A program made the translations under genes and the position numbers. A stretch of DNA of 64,000 nucleotides from Saccharina japonica (lineage: Eukaryota; Sar; Phaeophyceae; Laminariales; Laminariaceae), in NCBI GenBank assembly GCA_008828725.1, contig MEHQ01000453.1:1-64000 (forward strand). Reading direction: 5' to 3'. Below are positions 54,701-64,000 of this stretch, piece by piece (position 1 is the first letter of the stretch; each line of letters opens with the position of its first letter). The notes beneath the pieces are model-generated. The model was not told where the DNA came from. It saw only the letters and a list, made by a program, of their open reading frames with translations, and ran no database searches.

Positions 54701-57700
54701 ATTACACCACCTGCGGCTGCGATGAAAGATGTAAGCCTGCTCGTCGGACAAGAGATATAACAGCAGTAGCATTAGCAGCAGCAGCAGCGGTGGGATGGGA
54801 TGGCGAGGAGAGTATTGGTCAGGTACTACTAGTGCTGTGTAGGGAGCGGTGTTTGTTGTGTGTGCGTCCGTTCTGTCAACGAGTATGATACGAGTATACT
54901 GCTGTATACCCATCGGCACCTACTGGAGCACACCCAGTGACTGCTAGCATGCCCGTGCTGATTCTTCATCCTATTACAGAGATGCAAACCCTGCGGTCAC
55001 AAAACTATGAGAACGAGATGATATGTAGGCGGTGGGTGCCAGGATGTTGGTCCTCGTACCGTAGTAGTGATACCTCTATAGTGCCTGTTGAGTAGTGCCG
55101 GTTGCCCGCTATTATAGTGCCCGTGAAATCGCTTGGCACAGGTGAGATGAACCAGTGTGGTAGTGTGCGGAGTAGTGCCGGATGCCGTTACGTTTAGTGT
55201 TGGTATTGTTGGCTGGAGCATACCGGCACTTTAGAGGGACCACTATTCCCGTGCCTACTTGTAGTTAAGCGCAGCCAGTTTGAAGGTGGTGGTGCTGGTG
55301 CTGCTGCTGTAGTACAGCCGCTGCTAGTGCTGTGTTGGGGTGGGTGAGGCTTGAGGTACTTCTCTGGACCAAAATCTAAGGACCGTACTACTATTAATAG
55401 TATAATACGAATAACCAAACAGTCCTTACATTTTCGTCTTTCGTCCAAAAGTGGTATCATATGTACGAGTACGCACAGGTACTCATATCCTATTATACTT
55501 TGTACGTACACTACCAGGTACAAGGTATGAAGGTATACACAAACCAGACAGCAGTAGTGGTGGAGCCTGTAAAGGCAGCACGAACAAGGCGGCCGCTCCA
55601 TACAAAGTGCCTGGTAGTCAAAATCGGCCGCCATGACCGGACAAATGCCTCACATTATGGACTGAATGAGGCGTCCACTCGATATAACGCGGTCAAAATA
55701 TCGATGCACAGCAGTGCACAGCAGTACCGCCTTATTTAGGCATATAGGCCCCACTCCCCAGTACTACAGCAGTCAGTACTGCTGCTGTACCAGGTAGTCG
55801 GTTCGGTCACTCGAGGAATGCCACGAATTCCCATCAAGCCCCAAGGAAGGACCGGTCTTTCTGGGTGCGCCAAGGCCTCTTTGCTCTTTGGGCCTTCACA
55901 AACCACTACCACGTACCAGGTACAGCAGTACGAGTGACAGGTGGTAGTTTCAGGGCATGCTCGTACGGGCGATGCCAGAGGTCAGTCAAGGAGCAAAATC
56001 GCGGGTTCCCAGCATCTACGATACCCATCACAGCTCACAGGTGAACATGTACATGCTGCATTTTGTGACCATGATGTGAACCACCACCAATTCACGTCTG
56101 TACGTTACTTGACTCAACGAGGCAGGAGTCTTTTCGTATGCCCAGCACCAACCGCGAAACAAAAGTGCAGTTGCTCTACGGCGGTAAACTCGCGCAGCTC
56201 TACACTACCATGAGCTAGCGGTTGCCCGGGTGCTCCATGCATTACAGTGAACGACCAGCTGGCGGTGGCAGGCAACAGGCACCCCGCTCCCTCCCACTGG
56301 ACCTCACGTTCCGGGCATGTCGATATGTGCATATCGTCATGTCTGGGGTGGCAAAAAAGAGAGCAACCTACCATTACTCCCGCAAGAAGCAGATCACACC
56401 CAGCATAAACGTGGAAAGTGTATACCTTCCGCAGGAGCGACGCTAAAGGTACCAGCTCACCTCGTGTTGGCTGCTTGTGTGATCGTGTTTGCTGAGAGTT
56501 CTTCTCAGGTTCTCAGCGCGCGGTGTTGAGGGCCTCGATTGACTTGCGAGGCGTTTTTGTGTACGGGGTTGTGGGATCGTGATGCGGCACAATAATTTCC
56601 GTTTCACGCTTTTATTCGCACCGCATTACTGATCCGCCTTCCGCACGTACCGTAGTACACCGCCGTACACCGCACACCGCACACCTATACCGTACATCGT
56701 ACACTGCGTGTACACGCCGCACGTGGCAAGCGCCATCAGGGGAGGGTCTCTTGCAGAGACAGGGAAGATAAGGCTGCAACGAGCCCAGGCACATGCCGGA
56801 AGGTCAGCGTGTTTGAGTGTGTGCTTGAAGGGGAAAGATCGCAGATATATACCGGTAGCACGCATGCAACTTCGGACGCGAGACGCGAGACATGAGCAGC
56901 AACACCCGAATCCGAAGAACTGATATAGCAGTCAGTGACATCCGGCATGATACCGTTTCTACTTACTACAGATACCTTGTGTAGGGTTCTATGTATATAT
57001 CAAGATGTGATTTAACAGCAGGAGTGGCCGGTAGCCGGGATCTCCCCCCCTTGCACAATGTGGCCGTAAAAAAGTCACTACTACTACTGTGGAGACAATT
57101 GAGCAATTTAGCAAACCCCACAAGTGTCGACAACCTCTAAATTCGGTACGAGTACTCGTACACCTCTCGTAATGGTGAGTGAGCTACATTGTTCACTTTC
57201 TTCACAGGGAATTTGCTAGGGGAGGATCCCGGCCACTTGTGACGCTACGGCTCCACCTGGATTGGTGATCGAAGTTGTACTCCTTACTTACTGTATAGTA
57301 GTAGGTTGTCGACGGCGCTGGCGTGATCATGCCGTACGAGTACAGCGCACCAAGTTCGTGTCATACGAAGTACCTGTACGTGTATACGTATACGTACGGA
57401 GTCTCGTACTCTTACGAGTATACTCGTAGTAATGGGGTAATGCAAGCCGGAGTTTAATAGGTTGAGCGGACAAAAGCACGATACTACTATTAATACTGCT
57501 TTGTGTGAATAATGGGCGCCCCCCCGTTAACTCTACGAGATAGATCCGTCAGTTTCAACAGTTGCTTGTACTTCCGTGCAGCCGTGCAGTACTTTTACTA
57601 CAGTACAGTTGTACGTATAGTAGTGCACTGTACATAAACCTAAATCTGACTCTAATTCCAAGTGTTTTCCCCCAACAACGGGAGTGTAGTACTTTGTATG

Positions 57701-58095
57701 CAGTACGGTCGTACTACTACTGTGTATTGCTGTAATGCACCAGGTAGTCTTTTGAATCAGTATGACTGTACTGTAGTAAGGTAGCGTATGTACGTGTGGT
57801 CCTTTCTAAAGATCGTGGCGTTGGCGTTGGATACACACAGGCCGTATAATACCTGAGACAGCAAGAAAGCTGTACCTGTGGCACACATTTATAGCATCGC
57901 ACGATGGGGTCTCAATAGCCCCTGACACACAAAAATACCAGCCGTGTACTCGTATTGACAGGAGGGATATTCATCGGCCATCACCGTCATCAAAATTGTG
58001 TTCCACCACGTACTGTACGTGCGATGCTCATACAGTAATCGTGATCGGAATCAGTCCCAATATTTTCCACCATCGACCTTTGCTCCCCTGCCTCG
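54701..58095. other. Space between the divergent Cpn10 and B9D2 genes
   Basis: 3.4 kb that should hold both promoters. No TATA box or other promoter element can be assigned with confidence, and no further exon was recognised. A T2-like remnant ('ctctaattccaagtgtttt') is at about 57650. A CAG-GTGAGT-like donor near 57175 is not tied to any exon. Confidence 0.4.
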
Positions 58096-61000
58096 ATGTG
58101 TGCGCCAATCCAACCCCAAGATAGTTCTGACGCAAGCTCATGCTTTTGCTATCTGTCACGTGAATTGGCAGTTCACATCATAGGGGGGATTGCCGGTGCA
58201 ACGGGGTTTCCCGGTAGTAGGATTTACGGCCACTACAAGATCATGTGCAACACGGAGCACTGGCATGTCATGCAGGGGGTGGACGAAGGGCATACGCAAG
58301 TCGACGAGACGACGGTAAGTCCAACCTGAATTATTGCAGCGTCAGACTGCAGACTATAGACGATATTGGTATACTTCGTGTAGCATTTACGAGATTGTGT
58401 GTGCTCGTATGGTCCATCCGGGACATTACTTCTATTCACGTTTTATACTATACCGAGTTTAACAAATAAAGTTGAACATTGGAAATAGTATATTCGTGAT
58501 CGCAAACACAAGACGAATCGATGCTGAGATTTTGAACGAAAACAAAAATTCACACTAATAACAAGTGATTATGCAACACAGCATCAAGAAAAAAAACACC
58601 AAGACCGGCCAAAATTGGCCAAAATTGGCCAAAATCAGTCGTTTTGGGATAAATCCCCAATAACTAACGTACTTTCGCTTTCCAGGAAAAACGAAAAAAA
58701 AACCTGCGCGTATGGCTTCAATTCATCGTTTGCCGCCCTCTAAAATAAAATCCCACACACAATTATTTCATGTAAACTTGAATAAAACGACCTCCAAAAA
58801 TCCGCATTTTTGCCGTTATCTCCGTCAGTTTATCGATTTTTTTCTAACAGAGAAAAAGCCCAGGCGCAAAATGTGACGAGCTATCTAAATACACAGTCTA
58901 AATATTTTGTGGCAACATTACAATCCACCTAAGCTTGGACCAGAAATTCACGTTTTCGGCAAACATCAGGCTAAATAATAAGAATAAAAAAAACGACGTG
59001 TTATTATCTCCGTCTCGAGAGGGCCGTTTTAAGGGTATCTCTGTTTTTTTTCACCAACCTACCCATACCCGAGATAAATGTTCCTTGGTGATGGGGGAAT
59101 TTCGGATATTTGGAGCCGGACGGACTATATGTATGGCAGGAAGAAATATAGGATCATGCCGGGTGCCGAGAGCGCCACAATAAGGTTTTTGCAGGGCATA
59201 TATACGAGTATATCGGGCAAATCATATCTAATGACTATCGATACTTCGGGCAGCTAGATCCCTGGTATGGATTATCTGCACGATCCAGATCATGTTTGAA
59301 ATGTATGGTCTGTATGATACGGATCTCGCGCAAGATACATTGAACAGCCGCAAATACTAGGATCTGCAGTAGATCGCTAAATATATGTCCGGTGTGTAGT
59401 GTAATACTCCTATAATATATACTGATGTATGTAGAGTAACCCTTGCCATCAGACAAAGTACTGCTATGTCTCGCAAGCTATCATACGACTCTGTATGAGC
59501 GTCTCAAGTTTAGAAGTTGTCTCAAGTTTAAAGTTGATAATCGAGTGGTCAGCAACTTGGTGCTCTTACATACGGCGCACAGCATTGCGAAATTACGCAA
59601 CTTTTAGAATTGCGTTGTTTTCGTTGGAGTGCGTAGTGTAACACTGCTCTAACCCAATCCAAGCTTCTTCGGCAAAGTTTGCTTGCAAGCACGTTTCCCC
59701 TAAGCCGCATGCATGCATGCCCACGCTGTCTCGTTCATTTCTAAAACGCACCCCATTCGCACAACTACCACTGTATCCCTTCTATCCCTTGTATCCCCTG
59801 CATACTCTTGTTAGGGTTCGGGCACGGCCGTGTGGAATCATCCTATCGATGTGCATCTCGGAACGGATTCCCTGGTAGGGTGGCCACGGATGCTGATCGA
59901 GGTATGATACTGGGGATTATACGAAGCGATTATAGTGATGATAGGTATGATATTGTACTGTATTGATGATAGGTATGATAATGGTGATAGCGATTATAGT
60001 GATTATAGGCATGATAGTTATCATAGTTATAATATAAGTAGGATAATGGTGATAGCGATTATAGCGATTATATTCAGGATAGTTAGGATCGAGGTATGAT
60101 AATGAGGATAGCGATTATAGGGATGTTAGGTAGGGTAGTTATGGGAAGTACTATAGGGATAATACTGACGATAGCGATTGTAGTGATGATACAGTACTCT
60201 AGTGATGATAGGTGTGATAGGGATGATAGGTATGATAAATGATAGTGATGGTACTGTAGTGGGTATTAGGTCTACTTTTGTTAGGATTAAGGCTGATGTG
60301 GGGCTGTTTTTGATAAGGTAGTCGCTGATAGGGACTGTTTTTGTTACATTGGGTTAGGATTACGACTGATAAGGGGCTGTTTGTCTTACATATGGTTGTG
60401 ACTTCTGAAGGTGCTTTTTTTGTTGAGGTTGTGACTTATGAAGGTGCCGTCGTTAGGGCTGTGCCTTCTGAAGGTGTTTTTTGTGTTAAGGCTCTGACTT
60501 ATAGGGGCTACTTTTGATGCTGCTGTTGCTGCTCTTGCTGCTCTTGCTGGTTGCGCAGACGAAGCCCACTATGACCTCCAACCACACGGCCCATCTGGCA
60601 GCTTCCTCTATCAATAGCGTTCGTGTCGATCGCCCAGCTGGCTTTGCTTGCTTGTATGACACAGATATGTGTTTACCCTGCCTTGTTTCTAAACTACGGC
60701 AGTGCATGTGCGTGCCTTGCGGTGGCAGGTGTGGAGCGTGGACGCGTGCGATAGGAGTGAGCTAGGTAAGCAACAGACTGATTCGCGATATAAACTACAG
60801 TAGTTGGTTGCTGCCCCGAGTGTTACAGTGCGGAACAATGGAGAGGTTAGGTATCGCATATGATATCTTAAATGGCACGGTATGGCGCGGCGCTGGGAGG
60901 AAGCACGCGAGCCGTACGATACACCATTTGTATAACTAGTTTAGGCGTTGAACAGCTTGACCTGCAATAGAACAGACGTTTCCTTCTGTGATTTAGTTTC

Positions 61001-63177
61001 AACACAGCCGCTTGGCACACGTGGGGGAAATCGAGGGCAATCATGCGTTTTTCCCGGTGGGGGATAGCGGTACTACAGTATACCCAGTATTAACAGTATA
61101 CTATAAAACAGTGCACGAGTGAGTAGGCTCTAAGGCACTGTTTCTATCGGTGTATGAATAGTCCATTTTTGGGCCCTTAAGATGGTATTGTTCTGTCTGT
61201 TGGTGGGGCTCCTTACCTGAAGAAAAGCCCACTGTCTTGCCGTCCATTGCCAATACGTATAATCCACTGACCCATATACCAGGTATACTTCATGGGGTCA
61301 TCTAAATACCGTACGTAGGCACGATTGAAGCACCACCCGAAACTTGCAAACATGAGATTCGGCGAAATCTTCGATCTCATCGCAGCTGAGACGTCTTCTA
61401 CTATTATCATATGATATTTTACGAAACACATATGTTTGTGGTATCCCTGGCCACTACTGCTGTGGTTTTTGTTGGGGGGTTGCGCGTATAATATTCCCCA
61501 CCTTGAACGGATCATCGATTCCTACTTCACGGTATAGACTTTTCAGGGCAGGTGTATCCCTGACAGATATAACCCCCCCCCTCCCCCTCCCTCCCTCCCT
61601 CCCTCCCTCCATGCCATGCACCCCAACCGACGAATGCATGCAAATCTGAAGGTTCTTCTCATTCGCCTGTGACCCCGTCCCTCCCTCCCTCCCTCCCTCC
61701 CCTCCTCCATGCGGCATTTCTACTATTAACTGTGTCCAGCCGGTTACGGGATGTGCTTCGTCCCCACGTCACCTGGCAGCCACGAGCTAGATTGTGTCAC
61801 CTGGAGACCGCAGGGAACTATTACTGACAGAATGTCCGGTGAGTTAGCACACTTGTCAAGTCACCCCGCTCCGCTTTTCTTCAGCAGGATATAGCCCACG
61901 CGCCGCCCCCCGGGAGGGGAGGATAATATTCCACCCCCTGAAAAAAACGCCCAGCAGAAATATAAAACCAAACCTGGGGACACAATTAAATGTCCCCAGG
62001 AAAGGAAACGCCTCCTACATTGTGAAACCGTTCCAACATAGCCCATGGCCCTGGTAGTGTACAAGGGAGAAACCGACCTACTTAATACATCCTCGACGAG
62101 CTTTTATGCATGTGTGTAGGTAACAGATGCAACCACAACCGACATGTCACACAGCTTGCACATAGGAGCATCGAACGAGCTCCTCATACTCCTAGCTGAC
62201 GTTTTTTTTGTCCCTTGTAATAGTATCTGGTATCATCTATGGCAAGTTGAGAAACGGGCTACCGGACTGTGGCAGACACCATGTCCGATTCGGCAGTGAC
62301 GCCAGCGCCCCCCACACGTGACACAGACGTCTCAAATGTATGCGTAAACCCCTCTACTCTACCACTTCAGAGGGGAAACTTGACACTAAAAAGTGGCGAC
62401 TACAGCAGTAGTAATGGTCGCTGCTGTCCTTGGGGGATGATGTGATACTATAGGTTGGTGTTCGAGTCACAACGCAGAATAATCGTAGAATACGGCGTAC
62501 GACACGGGCGCGACATGGTCTTACCTGTACTGCTGAACGCTCATACTGTTCGTAGACGGTTGAAAACACCAACACTATCCTTGCTTGGATCGCTGTTCCT
62601 TATATCTCTTATATCCCTCAGAAGGGGTCAAGGTATCACAAAGTATTACCAAACCAAAAAACGATACTATTAATAGTACAGCTCAGTAGCACTTAACGAT
62701 CGAGGGAGAAGAAAAGAGGGATCGCATTTTGCCTTTTGCGCGATACATTGCAAAAATAAAACTGAGGTTAGTGTAGAAGACACCTTGGTCTCACGTAACT
62801 ATTTCAGCCTGCCCCTAAACTGCTAAACTGAGCGTCTTAAGTGGTACTAGGTATCATATACTATTAATAGCTGTACTGCATACCAGGTACAGTACTCCAC
62901 TATCTGCGCACAAAACGTACCACTAGATCTGTCCCCCACCCCCTCCCCTCCCCTGCTCCCCTCCACCGTGCCGCCTGCTGCCGCGACAACGCCAGCGGCC
63001 TTGCTTGGAGCCCCACCGCAGCTAAAGAACGTTGAGACGGCGGCATCCGGGGCAGATCGTTTCGAGCTACGGACGGAAACAGCGGGGACGGTTTTTTGCC
63101 ATGTAGAGATCTTGACGTTGGGGTTCGGCGAAAGGAACGTGCGAATGGGGAGCCCTCGTGCGGTCACCTGCTTATAG
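58096..63177 (+). CDS. B9D2: B9D2-like ciliary transition-zone protein, 5 exons
   Basis: Exons 58096-58314, 59815-59901, 60729-60765, 61740-61838 and 62996-63177 join in phase to 207 codons plus TAG. All borders are GT-AG. Residues 25-170 match the B9 (C2-like) domain of B9D2: [14 protein letters not shown] (human VHVIGQIIGASGF), [35 protein letters not shown] (human WSHPIDLHFATKGLQGWPR), [34 protein letters not shown], and [17 protein letters not shown]9D2 acts with B9D1 and MKS1 at the ciliary gate, so a flagellated stage is implied. Human B9D2 is about 175 aa. The extra length is a 24-residue N-terminal stretch and about 10 residues at the C-terminus. The start is uncertain: an upstream exon spliced at GGCAG/TTCACATC could replace the first 25 codons. 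Confidence 0.92.
58315..59814 (+). other. B9D2 intron 1, repeat content
   Basis: It holds an AT-rich stretch with three tandem 'ccaaaattgg' words (58609-58640), and a worn T6 copy at about 59240-59400 ('gtatggattatctgcacgat', right end near TGTCCGGTGTGTA). No further exon was recognised. Confidence 0.6.
59902..60500 (+). repeat. Low-complexity GATTATAGTGATGATA repeat in B9D2 intron 2
   Basis: Starting a few bases after the exon 2 donor, 'gataggtatgataatggtg' and 'atagcgattatagtgat' recur to about 60260. They are followed by degenerate units of 'gttgtgacttatgaaggtgc' to about 60500. Confidence 0.85.
60766..61739 (+). other. B9D2 intron 3, repeat content
   Basis: It includes a T6 left-half fragment (about 61500-61570, 'ttttcagggcaggtgtatcc') and two CCCTCCCTCC runs (61577-61611 and 61678-61702) upstream of exon 4. 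The pyrimidine runs may serve or disturb the acceptor at 61739. Confidence 0.65.
61839..62995 (+). other. B9D2 intron 4
   Basis: No exon or repeat family was recognised. The last 65 bases are pyrimidine-rich (CCCCTCCCCTCCCCTGCTCC), a good acceptor tract. Confidence 0.55.
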
Positions 63178-63179
63178 CA

Positions 63180-63315
63180 TCTTTCTTTTTGTCGGGTGCA
63201 CGTTTATATATGTATACTGTGCACTGTTTATTGTGTAACACTACTGTGTATTGTTTACCGTGTACTGTATACTGTGCACTGTTTAATGTGTACGGTACTG
63301 ATGTGTACTGACTCA
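63180..63315 (+). repeat. Degenerate GTGTACTGT repeat downstream of B9D2
   Basis: 'gtatactgtgcactgttta' recurs with variants (63215-63300) just after the stop codon, probably in or near the 3' UTR. Confidence 0.6.
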
Positions 63316-63342
63316 CCCCACGGTATACCTTAATGTGGTTGT

Positions 63343-63484
63343 AGTTAGCTTTTTCCTTCTGAGACAGGCAGGCAGCATTCAGTATTTAGTCACTGGGACC
63401 GGTGGAGTTCCTCAAGTGAGCAACTACTAACACTCTACAGCAGTACCATAATTTTACAAGTGTATTTGTTTTAGGGCTATGTTC
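63343..63484. repeat. Dispersed repeat shared with 8539-8677
   Basis: Same order of conserved words as the left copy ('cactgggaccggtggagttc', 'ctcaagtgagcaactacta'). Confidence 0.65.
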
Positions 63485-63795
63485 GCGAAGACCCTGTATG
63501 CTTGTATGTACACCTAGGGAATTGTTGACCAGGCTTTCACTTTTTTTCAAAGTTTTTCTTCACGGACGGACCAACATATTTGGGCTACTACTGTACATGC
63601 CGCAAAAGAGAACCCCACTAGACTGGGGAACTGAGCAGGATCTCAGCCATAATAGCCATAGTGCTGGCCAAGGATGAGCGGCGCAAACCACACCGCCATC
63701 GACCGATAAGACTACTGCAGAAATACTCCAATAATACTCCATCGTGTGGCGCAGTTGTAGGTCTCGCCTTGTTTTCGTCCTCGAATCCTCTCTAT

Positions 63796-63815
63796 ACCCT
63801 AACCCTACCCTAACC
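63796..63815 (-). repeat. Short interstitial telomere-like tract
   Basis: CCCTAACCCTACCCTAACCC, followed by a (CCCG)n-like run. Confidence 0.65.
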
Positions 63816-63863
63816 CCGTCCGCCCGCCCGCCCACCTGGGAAACTTCTCAGAAAAATCTCGCA

Positions 63864-63962
63864 ATGAAGCTGAAACGAGGACTCTGTGGAAATTATCGGA
63901 GTGAAACTAAAACGAGGAATCTGTGAAAGTTATCGGAGTGAAGCTGAAACGAGGGGTTTGTG
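63864..63962 (+). repeat. Tandem repeat, about 40-bp unit
   Basis: Three units of 'gaagctgaaacgaggactct' plus 'gtggaaattatcggagt', the last running toward the window edge. Confidence 0.8.
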
Positions 63963-64000
63963 CGCATGATCAGCTATTTTGTCGAAGCTGGGTTGACTAC

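Noticed and set aside
61454-61717. 87-codon Gly-rich minus frame
   Set aside because: It arises from the CCCTCC runs in B9D2 intron 3 and contains part of a T6 fragment.

Overview
The window is nuclear DNA of a photosynthetic stramenopile, most likely a brown alga. Three things point there. (1) Genes are cut into short GC-rich exons separated by kilobase-scale, repeat-filled introns with GT-AG borders. (2) A GroES-type chaperonin gene starts with a signal peptide followed by a Phe-headed transit peptide (AQA-F), the import signal of red-lineage complex plastids. (3) A B9D2-type ciliary gene implies a flagellated stage. TTAGGG-type motifs occur inside the sequence. The species assignment is inference.

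Three spliced genes can be read exon by exon with consistent phases. On the + strand at 24124-35854 lies an RBM22/Ecm2-type splicing factor (7 exons, 533 aa). On the - strand at 54700-39576 lies a plastid-targeted GroES/Cpn10 (4 exons, 180 aa). On the + strand at 58096-63177 lies a B9D2-like transition-zone protein (5 exons, 207 aa). RBM22 and Cpn10 converge; Cpn10 and B9D2 diverge. The 3' part of a fourth, unrecognised gene lies on the - strand at about 15471-12700. Weaker coding signals are at 22217-22040 (-), 50522-49350 (-), and in three near-identical copies at 3.8-7.5 kb (-). The three clear genes have unrelated jobs (splicing, plastid protein folding, cilium gating), so this is not a functional cluster.

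Most of the window is repeats. Region by region: 0-2 kb, a foldback and a hAT-like element; 2.1-7.6 kb, a triplicated segment; 7.9-24 kb, several families of small inverted-repeat elements (one carrying telomere-like repeats), minisatellites and an 840-base assembly gap; 24-36 kb, RBM22 with minisatellites lying against two of its exons and a 55-base poly(G) run in intron 6; 37-55 kb, Cpn10, whose introns hold a 26-bp minisatellite in a doubled 1.1-kb block, an array of a sharply bounded 90-nt repeat, and a long inverted repeat beside a tyrosine-recombinase fossil; 58-63 kb, B9D2 with low-complexity introns.

The strongest candidate for something undescribed is the 90-nt repeat at 45.6-48.8 kb (10 copies) and its relatives at 51.0-52.5 kb (3 copies). 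The two subfamilies keep the same length and boundaries. Hand folding suggests a closing stem and two inner hairpins whose pairing survives although the bases differ, which would fit a structured RNA. All folding, alignment and family naming here was done by eye.
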